Shown here one piece after another: positions 16,386 to 24,939 of a stretch of DNA of 39,524 nt; positions within the stretch are counted from its first letter, which is position 1, and every line of letters starts with the position of its first letter. The notes beneath the pieces are model-generated. The model was not told the origin of the DNA and ran no database searches. It saw nothing but the letters and a program-made list of their open reading frames with translations. The DNA lies in NCBI GenBank assembly GCA_022843325.1, contig JALHNV010000028.1, positions 1 to 39,524 of the forward strand. The letters run 5' to 3'. Origin of the DNA: Pseudolabrys sp. Lineage in GTDB: Bacteria; Pseudomonadota; Alphaproteobacteria; Rhizobiales; Xanthobacteraceae. The position numbers were made by a program, and so were the translations under genes.

Positions 16386-16391
16386 ATGGGG

Positions 16392-18683
16392 CTACGCCGC
16401 TTCGTCCTTTGGCAGCGCGCATTGTGGCGCCAGCGGCAGACGCACCACCACCAGCGTGCCTCTGCCCAGCGTCGAGCGGATGCGCATGTTGCCGCCATGA
16501 AGTTCGACCAGCGATTTTGCGATGGCCAGTCCGAGCCCCGAGCCCTGGTGGCTCTTGGTCAGCTGGCTCTCCACCTGCTCGAAAGGCCGGCCGAGCCGGT
16601 TTAAATTGTCGCGCGCAATGCCGATGCCGGTGTCGGCGATCGACAGCACGATGCAGTCGTCGCTGCAGCGTCCGCGGACCGTGACGCGACCGCCGGCCGG
16701 CGTGAATTTGACCGCGTTGGACAGCAGGTTCAGCGCGATCTGCTTGAGGGCGCGGCGGTCGGCACGCAAGTGCAACTCGGGCGCGATCTCGGCCACCAGG
16801 TGTAGTTCCTTTTCCTGCGCCCGCGCCGAAACCACGCGCATGGCATCGGCCAGGAGATCGGCGAGTTCGAGGTCCTCGTAATCGAGCCGGATGCGGCCGG
16901 CCTCGATCTTCGACATGTCGAGTATGTCGTTGATGACGTCGAGCAGATAATGGCCGCTGTCGCGGATATCGCTGCAGTATTCACGGTACTTGTCGGCGCC
17001 GAGCGGGCCGAACATGCCCGACTCCATGATCTCCGAAAAACCGATGATGGCGTTGAGCGGCGTGCGCAGTTCGTGGCTCATGTTGGCGAGGAACTTCGAC
17101 TTGGCCTGGTTGGCTTCCTCGGCGCGGGTCTTTTCCTCCGCGTACTTCTCGGCCAGTTCGGCCAGTCGCTGCTGCGACGAGCGCAGGTCGGTGACGGTGG
17201 CCATCAGCCGTTTTTCGCTGTCGATCAGCTTTTCTTCGTGTGTCTTCAGCGCGGTGATATCGGTGCCGACCGAGACATAACCGCCGTCCTTGGTGCGGCG
17301 TTCGCTGATGTGCAGCCAACGGCCGTCCTCAAGCTGTGCCTCGAATGTGCGGGCGCCCGGCAGGGTAGGGCCGGTGCTGACGACCTTGTTGCGCACCACC
17401 GGCTTGGAGCCGGCGGCGACCACCGCCTCATAGGAGGCGCCGACGGTGATTGCTTCGTCGGGCAGATGGTGCAGGTCCTGGAAGTTCGAGTTGCACAGCA
17501 CCAGGCGGTTGTCGGCGTCCCACAGCACGAAGGCTTCGGGAATGGTCTCGATGGCGTCGCGCAAGCGCAGATCGGCGGCGACCGTCTTTTCGACCAGGCT
17601 CTTCTGCTCGGTGACATCGACGGCAATGCCGATCAGGTGCAGGCCCGGGCCGTTGAGCTGTCGCACCAACTCGCAGCGTGCCCGCAGCCATACCCAGTGC
17701 CCGTCGGCGTGGCGCATGCGGAAGGCATGGTCGACGGTGGTGGCATTGGCTTCGGCCAATTCGGCCGCGAGATCGTAGAGCCGCACGTCGTCGGGATGCA
17801 CCAGCTTTTCGACGTCGCCGAATGGCAGCAGATCGTCCTTGGCCTCGAGGCCGAGTATGTCGAACATCGACTGCGACCAGAAGATACGGCCGCGCGCCAG
17901 ATCCCAGTCCCACAGGCCGCAGCGGCCGCGGTTGAGCGCGGTGTCGATGCGGCTGCGCACCGTCTCGTAGATCACATCGGCCTCGCGCGCGCGCGTGGCC
18001 TGCCAGTGAAAGGCAAAGCCGAGGATCAGCACGACGAAGCCGGTTGTTGCCGACAGGGTGATGGTGAGCGTTGTTAGCGAACGCCAGGAGGCGAGCGCGG
18101 CGTCGCGCGCCTGGATGACGGCGATCTGTCCGTAGGGAGCTTGCAGGGTGCGCACGGTGGCGAGTGCGGTATTGCCGTTCGGCAGCATGATTTCGAGTAC
18201 GCCGGCGCTGGCGCCGAACGTGGTCAGCGGCTGCGAAGTACCCAATACGTCGGTGAGACGGCGGCCGACCGTTGCGTCGGTGGCGGGCGTTGCGGCGAGG
18301 ATGATCCCGGCGGTATCAGTCAACACGAACTGCCGTCCCGTCGCGGTCGCCCAGGGCGGCAGAATGCGGCCCAGCAGTTCCTGCGGCCGTTCGGCGGCGA
18401 CGTCGATCGCGCGCGGCGTCTGCAGGCGTCCCGCCGCGACGTCGGCGAGGGCGTCGAGCGAGATCGCCATGGTGGTGATGGTCTGGCGGCGCTGGTCGAG
18501 CACCTGCACCGCTGCGCCGACGCATATGGTGGCCAGAAAAGCAACGATCAGCACCGGCACGGCGCGACGCAATAAAGGTTCCGCTGTCAGCAGCCGCCGG
18601 TACGCCGGATTGGCAATCGACTGCGCGAGGCCTTTAATCGAATCGCTATGTGCAGACGCACCCGCCACATTGGCGCGCGCCAT
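16392..18683 (-). CDS. PAS-domain sensor histidine kinase, PleC/DivJ-like
   Basis: This is a 763-residue kinase. TM1 is about 41-62, the periplasmic domain 63-200 and TM2 202-226. PAS1 (about 245-360; GLWDWDLARGRIFW, VHPDDVRLYD) and PAS2 (about 375-490) follow, then a coiled coil (about 490-525). The dimerisation domain has H537 in MSHELRTPLNAIIGFSE, and the ATPase domain has NLLSNAVKF, DTGIGI and GSGLGLAI. The run FGPLG-KYREYC and INDILDMSKIEAGR is typical of the PleC/DivJ group, which acts on DivK/PleD in alphaproteobacterial cell-cycle and polarity control. The start at 18683 is set by GGAG seven bases upstream. There is no partner regulator nearby, as usual for this group. It lies downstream of pepN. 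Confidence 0.85.
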   Translation of the reverse strand: MARANVAGASAHSDSIKGLAQSIANPAYRRLLTAEPLLRRAVPVLIVAFLATICVGAAVQVLDQRRQTITTMAISLDALADVAAGRLQTPRAIDVAAERPQELLGRILPPWATATGRQFVLTDTAGIILAATPATDATVGRRLTDVLGTSQPLTTFGASAGVLEIMLPNGNTALATVRTLQAPYGQIAVIQARDAALASWRSLTTLTITLSATTGFVVLILGFAFHWQATRAREADVIYETVRSRIDTALNRGRCGLWDWDLARGRIFWSQSMFDILGLEAKDDLLPFGDVEKLVHPDDVRLYDLAAELAEANATTVDHAFRMRHADGHWVWLRARCELVRQLNGPGLHLIGIAVDVTEQKSLVEKTVAADLRLRDAIETIPEAFVLWDADNRLVLCNSNFQDLHHLPDEAITVGASYEAVVAAGSKPVVRNKVVSTGPTLPGARTFEAQLEDGRWLHISERRTKDGGYVSVGTDITALKTHEEKLIDSEKRLMATVTDLRSSQQRLAELAEKYAEEKTRAEEANQAKSKFLANMSHELRTPLNAIIGFSEIMESGMFGPLGADKYREYCSDIRDSGHYLLDVINDILDMSKIEAGRIRLDYEDLELADLLADAMRVVSARAQEKELHLVAEIAPELHLRADRRALKQIALNLLSNAVKFTPAGGRVTVRGRCSDDCIVLSIADTGIGIARDNLNRLGRPFEQVESQLTKSHQGSGLGLAIAKSLVELHGGNMRIRSTLGRGTLVVVRLPLAPQCALPKDEAA

Positions 18684-18732
18684 AGAATATCTCCGGTTGG
18701 AAGTTCCCCTGCTGCGAACCGGAAAGAGCCGC

Positions 18733-18799
18733 CTTGCTTCCCGAATCACTTCATCGATTGGAATCGATGGACGCAGATTTGTCGAGAGTCCGAAGAGTC
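18733..18799 (-). promoter_or_regulatory. GANTC cluster and 18-bp palindrome upstream of the PleC-like kinase
   Basis: Four GANTC sites lie within 67 bp (GAATC at 18733 and 18761, GAGTC at 18786 and 18795). The second overlaps CATCGATTGGAATCGATG (18752-18769), a palindrome with 8-bp arms and a GG centre, 69 bp upstream of the start codon. An AT-rich stretch (18799-18812) lies further upstream. In alphaproteobacteria GANTC is methylated by CcrM and read by GcrA, so cell-cycle control is plausible. Confidence 0.55.
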
Positions 18800-18857
18800 A
18801 ATTATTTAAAAATCGTTACCCACCGATAAGTAATTGCCGGCAGAGGGCGGCGGTGGC

Positions 18858-18892
18858 ATCGGAGCCGCTGCGGCCAGCGCGGCGGCTCCGAT
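18858..18892 (-). terminator. Hairpin downstream of pepN
   Basis: ATCGGAGCCGC (18858-18868) pairs perfectly with GCGGCTCCGAT (18882-18892) over a 13-base loop. It starts six bases past the pepN stop (minus strand). No T-run follows, but position and stem strength suggest a transcript end, separating pepN from the kinase gene. Confidence 0.65.
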
Positions 18893-18898
18893 AGTGCC

Positions 18899-21535
18899 TC
18901 AGGCGAGCGCGCGCTCGACGATATCGGACAGGTCGCGCGACAAGTTGGCTTTCTGGATGCGGGTCAACGCCGCTTCGGCCTTGGTCCGCCGGCCGTCTTC
19001 CAGCGTGCGCCAGGTGCGGAAGCTGTTGGCCAGCCGCGCCGCCAGTTGCGGGTTCTTTGGGTCGATCGCCAGCAGCATCTCGGCGATGAAATCATAGCCG
19101 GCGCCATCGGCGCGGTTGAACTGGGTCGGATTGCCCTGCGCGAAAGCACCGATCAGTGCGCGCACGCGGTTGGGATTGGCTAGCGAGAAGGCGGTGTGCG
19201 CCGTCAGCTTGCGAACGTTGTCCAGGGTATCCGGCTGCGGGATCATGGCCTGCAGCGAGAACCATTTGTCGATCACCAGGGCGTCGGCCGCATAGCGCTC
19301 ATAGAAATCGGCCAGCGCTTTCTCGCGTTCGGGCACATTGTGCTGCGACAGCGTGGCCAGCGCCGCCATGCGGTCCGTCATGTTGTCGGCGGCATGGTAC
19401 TGCCTTGCGGCGCGGGCGATGGCGGCGGTGTCGCCCGTCGCCGCCATCAGATCGAGCGCGACATTGCGCAAGGCGCGGCGTCCGGCGCTGGCGGCGTCGG
19501 GCGAGTAGGGGCCGGGCACCGTCATGCGCTCATAGACGGCGGCCAGCGCGTCGCCCAGTGCCTTTCCGGTATCGGCACGCAAGGCGTGGCGGGCCTGGAA
19601 GATCGCGTCCGGATCGATGTCGCGGCCGATTTCGCGGGCAACATCGCCTTCGCCCGGCGGCACCAGCGCGAGAGCGACAAAGGCAGGCTCCAGTCTGTTG
19701 TCCGTCAAGATGGCTGACAACGCCGCGGTCAGCTTCTCGTCGGCGCGCGCCGGCTGCTGCGCGCGCAATGCGGCAACATTGTCAATCAGTAGCCGCATTG
19801 CGATGGTCTGCAGCGCCTGCCAGCGGTTGAAGGCATTGCCGTCGCGCGCGGCGAGGAAGGCGAGGTCGTCGCCGGTGAGATCGGTGTTGAGCGTGATCGG
19901 CGCCGAGAAGTCACGATTGATCGACAGCACCGGGCGTTCCGTGATGCCGGTGAATTCGAACGTCTGAGACGGTTCGGTCAGTACCAGTACACCACGGTCG
20001 ACCGGCGTCCCGTCTTTCAGCGCCAGCGGCAGATCGGTGCCGTCGCCAGCGACGAGGCCGGTGCTGAGCGGGATCACCATCGGCTGCTTGGTCGGCTGGC
20101 CGGGCGTCGGCGCCAGCGTTTGCGTGGCCTCAATGGTGTAAGTCTCCGCCGCGGCGTCGAAGCGTGTTGCGATCGTCACTTCAGGCGTGCCGGCCTGCGA
20201 GTACCAGCGCCGGAACGGCGCCATGTCGCGGCCGCTGACGTCGGCAAAGCAGCGGATGAATTGCTCGACCGTGGCCGCTTCGCCGTCATGGCGGGCGAAA
20301 TACAGATCCATGCCGGCACGGAACTTGTCCGGACCGATCAGGGTCTGCACCATGCGCACCACTTCCGAGCCTTTGTCGTAGACCGTGCTTGTATAGAAGT
20401 TGTTGATCTCCTTGTAGGACTCCGGGCGCACCGGATGCGCCAGCGGGCCCGAATCCTCGACGAACTGGGCGGCGCGCAGATTGCGCACCGTGGCAATGCG
20501 CTTGACCGGGCGCGAGCGCTCGTCGGAGGAGAACTCCTGGTCGCGGAAAACCGTCAGGCCTTCCTTCAGGCAGAGCTGGAACCAGTCTCGGCAGGTGATG
20601 CGGTTGCCGGTCCAGTTGTGGAAATATTCGTGCGCGATCACGGTTTCGATGCCGGCGAAGTCGCCATCGGTAGCGGTATCGGCATCGGCCAGCACGTATT
20701 TGTCGTTGAAGACGTTGAGGCCCTTGTTCTCCATGGCGCCCATGTTGAAGTCGGACACGGCGACGATCATGAAAATATCAAGGTCGTATTCGCGGCCGTA
20801 GGCTTCCTCGTCCCAGCGCATCGAACGCTTGAGCGCGTCCATGGCGTAGCCGCAGCGGCCTTCCTTGCCGGGCTCGACATAAATGCGCAGCACCACATCG
20901 CGTTTCGACGCGGTGACGAAACGGTCTTCGACGTGGGCCAGATTGCCGCCGACCAGAGCGAACAGATAAGAAGGTTTCGGATGCGGGTCGTGCCAGACCG
21001 CGAAATGGCGGCCATCAGGCAGGTCGCCGCTATCGGTGAGATTGCCGTTTGACAGCAGCACCGCGGCTTCCGCTGTGTCGGCCTCGATGCGTGTCGTGTA
21101 GACCGCCATCACATCGGGGCGATCCGGGAAATAAGTGATGCGGCGGAAACCCTCGGCCTCGCACTGGGTGCAATAGGTACCGCTCGAGCGGTACAGTCCC
21201 GACAACTGCGTGTTGGCGGTCGGGTCGACCAGCGTCTCGATCTCCAGGGTGAACGGCGCGTTCGGCACCTGCGGGATGATCAGGCGGTCGGCGGTAGCCG
21301 AATAACTGTCAGGCGGCACGATCGCGCCATTGATCTTCAGCGCGACCAAAGTGAGCCCGTCGCCGTCCAGCACCAGCGGCGCCGCGCCGGAGTTCGGATT
21401 GGGCTTGAGCGCCAACGTCGCCTTTACCTTTGTCTTCGTCGCGTGCAGCGCGACGTTCAGTTCAACGGTGTCAACCAGCCAGTCCGGCGGGCTGTAGTCT
21501 TTCAGAAGGATCGGCTCGACGGTGTCTGTGGGCAT
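18899..21535 (-). CDS. pepN: Aminopeptidase N (M1 zinc metallopeptidase)
   Basis: This is an 878-residue cytoplasmic enzyme of the PepN type that removes N-terminal residues from peptides. The substrate motif GAMENKGL precedes the zinc site HEYFH (H302, E303, H306), with the third ligand E325 in LKEGLTVF. These match the E. coli PepN site closely in order and spacing. The N-terminal beta domain, catalytic domain, small beta domain and C-terminal helical domain (about 540-878) give the full family length. It is transcribed leftwards and divergently from the TctC-type gene (219-bp gap). Confidence 0.96.
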   Translation of the reverse strand: MPTDTVEPILLKDYSPPDWLVDTVELNVALHATKTKVKATLALKPNPNSGAAPLVLDGDGLTLVALKINGAIVPPDSYSATADRLIIPQVPNAPFTLEIETLVDPTANTQLSGLYRSSGTYCTQCEAEGFRRITYFPDRPDVMAVYTTRIEADTAEAAVLLSNGNLTDSGDLPDGRHFAVWHDPHPKPSYLFALVGGNLAHVEDRFVTASKRDVVLRIYVEPGKEGRCGYAMDALKRSMRWDEEAYGREYDLDIFMIVAVSDFNMGAMENKGLNVFNDKYVLADADTATDGDFAGIETVIAHEYFHNWTGNRITCRDWFQLCLKEGLTVFRDQEFSSDERSRPVKRIATVRNLRAAQFVEDSGPLAHPVRPESYKEINNFYTSTVYDKGSEVVRMVQTLIGPDKFRAGMDLYFARHDGEAATVEQFIRCFADVSGRDMAPFRRWYSQAGTPEVTIATRFDAAAETYTIEATQTLAPTPGQPTKQPMVIPLSTGLVAGDGTDLPLALKDGTPVDRGVLVLTEPSQTFEFTGITERPVLSINRDFSAPITLNTDLTGDDLAFLAARDGNAFNRWQALQTIAMRLLIDNVAALRAQQPARADEKLTAALSAILTDNRLEPAFVALALVPPGEGDVAREIGRDIDPDAIFQARHALRADTGKALGDALAAVYERMTVPGPYSPDAASAGRRALRNVALDLMAATGDTAAIARAARQYHAADNMTDRMAALATLSQHNVPEREKALADFYERYAADALVIDKWFSLQAMIPQPDTLDNVRKLTAHTAFSLANPNRVRALIGAFAQGNPTQFNRADGAGYDFIAEMLLAIDPKNPQLAARLANSFRTWRTLEDGRRTKAEAALTRIQKANLSRDLSDIVERALA

Positions 21536-21754
21536 GTGGTCTCAAGGGTTGTCTACGGCCGAACATCTTTAGACGGATCGGCAGGCTGGCGAAAGGCAGT
21601 CCCACGGCGGGCCGCCGATGTGGAACACGGTTGCGACTTTTGGCGGCACAACGATAGTTCCCATTGCCCGTCGATTGGTGTTATTCCATGCGCCATTCGG
21701 GCCGCCACAATGTATCTCTTTTGAATCAGCGGCCTTGTCTCGGGAGGACAGCAA

Positions 21755-22717
21755 ATGACCTACAAGCATCTGAAAAAAATCGGCATCGCGCTCGCGGTTG
21801 CGGCAAGCTTCGGCCTGTCGGCGCCGGCGCAGGCCCAGTCGTACCCGAACCAGACGGTTCGCATCGTCGTGCCGTTCTCGGCCGGCAGCGCGACCGATAT
21901 TCTCGCCCGGCTGGTCGCCGACGAACTGACCAAGAAATGGAGCCAGACCGTTGTGGTCGAGAATCGGCCCGGCATTCCGGGGACGACCACGGTCGCCAAA
22001 AGCCCGGCGGACGGCTACACGCTGATGCTGACGTCGAACGGGCACACCATCTCCGGCGTCATCAACAAGAGCCTCCAGTTCGATCCGGTCAAGGATTTCG
22101 CAGGCATCACGCCGGTTGCGACCGTGCCGGTGGTCCTGATCGTGCCGCCCGATTCGCCGGCCAAGTCGGTCAAGGAATTCATCGATCTCGCCAAGGCGAG
22201 CCCCGGCAAGCTGAACTTTGCCTCTCCGGGTCTGGCCAGCGCCACTTTCATCGCCGCCGCCATGTTCAAGGAAGCCGCCAAGATCGACATGCAGCACGTT
22301 CCCTATAAAGGCGCGCCGGAGGCGGTCACCAGCGTCATGCGTGGCGACACGCAGATGTACTTCACGCCGATCAATGTCGGTTCGGAGCTGGTGCAGGCAG
22401 GCAAGGTGCGTGCGCTCGCGGTTGCGACCGAGAAGCGCAATGCGACTATGCCGAACACGCCGACCATCGGCGAGGCGGCGCTGCCCGGCTTCAAATACGA
22501 CTCCTGGTTCGGGCTGCTGGCCCCGGCGGGCACGCCGCGCGAGATCATCGCCAAGATCAACGCCGATGTGCTCGACATTCTCAAGACCGCCGACATCAAG
22601 GCCAAGCTTGCCGCTCAAGGCGTCGAACCGATGCCGATGTCGCCGGAGGCGTTCGACAAGGTGATCGCCGGTGACACCGCGCGGTTGGCGGAAATCTTCA
22701 AGGACGGCATCAAATAG
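21755..22717 (+). CDS. Bug/TctC-family tripartite tricarboxylate transporter binding protein
   Basis: This is a 320-residue periplasmic solute-binding protein. The signal peptide is about 1-27, with cleavage after APAQA. The mature N-terminus has YPNQTVRIVVPFSAGSATD, the Bug-family ligand-gripping loop, and further family words are ENRPGIPGTTT, VPYKGAPEA and PTIGEAALPGF. Bug proteins bind carboxylates, amino acids or nicotinate-like compounds for TctAB uptake or sensing. No tctA or tctB is nearby, so it is an orphan, as is common in Bradyrhizobium and Bordetella. GGGAGGA precedes the ATG. It converges on the CDF gene with only 36 bp between stops. Confidence 0.92.
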   Translation: MTYKHLKKIGIALAVAASFGLSAPAQAQSYPNQTVRIVVPFSAGSATDILARLVADELTKKWSQTVVVENRPGIPGTTTVAKSPADGYTLMLTSNGHTISGVINKSLQFDPVKDFAGITPVATVPVVLIVPPDSPAKSVKEFIDLAKASPGKLNFASPGLASATFIAAAMFKEAAKIDMQHVPYKGAPEAVTSVMRGDTQMYFTPINVGSELVQAGKVRALAVATEKRNATMPNTPTIGEAALPGFKYDSWFGLLAPAGTPREIIAKINADVLDILKTADIKAKLAAQGVEPMPMSPEAFDKVIAGDTARLAEIFKDGIK

Positions 22718-22753
22718 GGATGGCGGATCCTGCGGTGGCGGCGGTCGACGCCG

Positions 22754-24124
22754 TCACCGTATCGGCTCGGCGTGGCCGATGACGCGTTTGATCGACGGCG
22801 AGCGCAGCCGCAAGGCGCGTTCCAGCGCATCGACCTTCTCGTGCACGCTCTGCACCGTGAGGTCGGGCGGCACCCTGCAATGAAAATTGACGATCTCGCC
22901 GTCGTCGGTTTCGCGCACCCGCACGTCGTGAATGTCGCGCAGTGGCCGGCTCTCCGGCGCCAGCTCCGCCAAGGCGATTTCAACCGCCTTGACCCGTTCC
23001 GGCGGCGCCTCGCGCCCGGAGGCGTCCGGTGGCTGCAGCGGTTCGATGTGGGTTTCGACCTCGACGCCGGGCCCGAGTTCGGCGGCGATTGCATCCTCCA
23101 AAGCATCGGCCATAGCGTGCGCGGCACGCAGCGACAGCTTGCCGTTGACTTCCAGATCGAGCGACACGGCGCGGCGCTCGCCGATGTCGTGCACCGTGAC
23201 GTGATGCACGGCGAGTGCCCGGTTGCGGGCAATCACCATGACGCGGTCGAGCACCGTCTCGCTCGATAGCGCCACCGGGTCGGTGGTGACGATCGGTTCA
23301 GCGCCGGGCATCCGCTTAGCGATGGCCGCGGCAATTTCAAGCTTGATGGCACTGACGCGGTCGAGCGGCAGCGTGCGGCTGACCGCCACCGTCAGATCCA
23401 CAAACGTGCGTTCGCCGACGGCGCGGGCACGCACCTGTTCGACCTTGACCACGCCGGGCACCTGCGCTGCCGCCGTTGTGATCAATTCAGTTGCGCCGGG
23501 CGGGGCGACGTCGATCAGCGCGTCGATGGTGCGCCGGCCGAGCCGCCAGCCGGCGATGCAGATCAGCACCGATACGGCCAAGGCCGCAGCCGAGTCGGCC
23601 CAAGCCATGCCGTAGGATACGGCGGCCAGACCGGTCAGCACGGCCAGCGACGACCAAAGGTCGGACGAGAAGTGCAGCGCGTCCGCCTCCAGCGCATGGC
23701 TATGTGTCGCTTTGGCGGTGCGCGAGAGCGCACGGGCGCGGTAGTAATCAACGACGATGGACACGATGATGACACCGAAGGCCCAGGCGTTGGCCTCCAC
23801 GGCGTGACTGCCGGGCGCGAGCAGACGATTGATCGCTTCCCACGTGACGACGCCGGCCAGCAAAAACAGCAGCGCGGTCGCGGCCAGCGCCGAGATCGCC
23901 TCGATCTTGCCGTGACCGTAATGGTGGTTCTCGTCGGCCGGTCTGCCGGAGATCCGCACGGCGATATAGGTCATCACCGCGGCGCCGCAATCTATCAGCG
24001 AATGCCCGGCCTCGGACAGGATGCCGAGCGACCCGGTGGAGATGCCGACGATGCCCTTGGCCACGGTGAGGCCGGCCGATGCCACGATCGACGTCAGTGC
24101 GACCCGTTCTTTTTCTTGCTGCAT
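22754..24124 (-). CDS. CDF-family cation efflux transporter with extended cytoplasmic domain
   Basis: This 456-residue protein has a six-TM cation diffusion facilitator core (about 8-205). The transport site is H41/D45 (HSLID) and H151/D155 (HFSSD), an HD-HD set associated with zinc preference in the family. A His-rich loop (ENHHYGHG, about 65-72) lies between TMs. The cytoplasmic part is unusually long. I see three successive alpha-beta units of the ZT-dimer type (about 220-290, 305-380 and 395-456), each starting with a strand like VVKVEQVRAR, HHVTVHDIGERRAVSLDLEV or IHDVRVRETDDGEIVNFHC. The start at 24124 is chosen because it gives a short N-terminal cytoplasmic tail before TM1. It is downstream of marR in the same direction. 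Confidence 0.88.
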   Translation of the reverse strand: MQQEKERVALTSIVASAGLTVAKGIVGISTGSLGILSEAGHSLIDCGAAVMTYIAVRISGRPADENHHYGHGKIEAISALAATALLFLLAGVVTWEAINRLLAPGSHAVEANAWAFGVIIVSIVVDYYRARALSRTAKATHSHALEADALHFSSDLWSSLAVLTGLAAVSYGMAWADSAAALAVSVLICIAGWRLGRRTIDALIDVAPPGATELITTAAAQVPGVVKVEQVRARAVGERTFVDLTVAVSRTLPLDRVSAIKLEIAAAIAKRMPGAEPIVTTDPVALSSETVLDRVMVIARNRALAVHHVTVHDIGERRAVSLDLEVNGKLSLRAAHAMADALEDAIAAELGPGVEVETHIEPLQPPDASGREAPPERVKAVEIALAELAPESRPLRDIHDVRVRETDDGEIVNFHCRVPPDLTVQSVHEKVDALERALRLRSPSIKRVIGHAEPIR

Positions 24125-24291
24125 GGCGCCCGATCTACACCAAGGCGTTTGCCGTTTCGAGCGCGTTAGTCGCTGTTGCTTCCAAGTCGCAATTGCATGT
24201 CGCGCGGTCGTTCCGTCACGCGAGATGATCCAGATTAAATGCCGGCACGGCGGACCATTGGTGCTGCGGCACGCCGCACCAGTTCGCGGTT

Positions 24292-24762
24292 TCACTCCGC
24301 GTCGGAAAAACTCAGCGCCGATGCCATCCACTCCAGAGCCGCGATGCGATCGGCCCGCTCCGTGGGTGTCATGCGCTTGAATTCGGATATGAGGCGAGCG
24401 CTGACGGCCGGTTCGGCCGCCGACAGCGCCTGCCGGCCGGGGGCGGTCAGACGGGAATGGACGATGCGGCGGTCGTCGGCGCTGCGATAGCGCTCGACAA
24501 GACCACGCGCGACGAGGCGATCGAGAATGACGGTGACGGTGGCCTGGCTGAGACTGACGTCGGCGGAGATGCGCCCGGTCGTTACTTCGCCGAGATCGGC
24601 GATCGATTGCAGGATCGCCAGTTGCGGCGCGGTGAGGCCGGTCTCGCGCACCAGACGGCGGGAGCGCAGATCGGCCGCGTGCATGATGCGGCGGACGGCG
24701 GCGAGAACCGCACGCACTTGAGTTTCTTCGGATCGATCGTCGGGTTTGAGCGTTGGGGTCAT
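24292..24762 (-). CDS. MarR-family transcriptional regulator, divergent from the NAGGN operon
   Basis: This 156-residue protein is a typical MarR. It has N-terminal dimerisation helices (with VRRIMHAADLRSRRL), a winged helix (about 45-115) with recognition helix SLSQATVTVILDRLVARGL, the wing with RSADDRRIVHSRLT, and a C-terminal dimerisation helix. Such proteins bind palindromes as dimers and are usually repressors released by a small ligand or by oxidation; this one has no Cys. Its start lies 20 bp from a strong palindrome in the gap shared with the osmolyte operon, so autoregulation and control of asnO-ngg are likely. A CDF gene follows after 167 bp. Confidence 0.92.
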   Translation of the reverse strand: MTPTLKPDDRSEETQVRAVLAAVRRIMHAADLRSRRLVRETGLTAPQLAILQSIADLGEVTTGRISADVSLSQATVTVILDRLVARGLVERYRSADDRRIVHSRLTAPGRQALSAAEPAVSARLISEFKRMTPTERADRIAALEWMASALSFSDAE

Positions 24763-24781
24763 GAGGTATGGAACTCCGGCC

Positions 24782-24807
24782 CTAATGATTTGACATCAAA
24801 ACATTAG
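24782..24807. promoter_or_regulatory. 26-bp near-perfect palindrome, probable MarR operator
   Basis: The arms CTAATG (24782-24787) / CATTAG (24802-24807) and TTTGA (24789-24793) / TCAAA (24796-24800) pair in register around a CA centre. Eleven of thirteen position pairs are complementary. Length and TTGA/TCAA core are in keeping with MarR operators. It overlaps a consensus -35 box for asnO and stands 20 bp upstream of marR. Confidence 0.7.
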
Positions 24808-24820
24808 TGTTGTAAAGAAT
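24790..24820 (+). promoter_or_regulatory. Candidate promoter for the NAGGN operon
   Basis: TTGACA (24790-24795), a perfect sigma-70 -35, lies inside the palindrome. Seventeen bases on is TAAAGA (24813-24818), a weak -10. If used, repressor binding at the palindrome would block it. The start codon of asnO is 120 bp downstream. Confidence 0.4.
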
Positions 24821-24939
24821 ATTTCGCGCCGCGCGAGCGGCATTTCTTGTTTTGTGCCCTAAAGCGATTTTTCCCCGCCGGGAAACGTGGCCGGGCCATT
24901 CGAACACCCCCAAACGCGAGGGGGGAGCGAGGGGCACGG

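Noticed and set aside
18684..18749. Upstream start for the PleC-like kinase
   Set aside because: The start at 18683 has GGAG at proper spacing; the longer form adds 22 basic residues and lacks a ribosome site.
24847..24939. Upstream start for the amidotransferase gene
   Set aside because: It would place 31 residues before the catalytic Cys, which must be N-terminal in class II amidotransferases.
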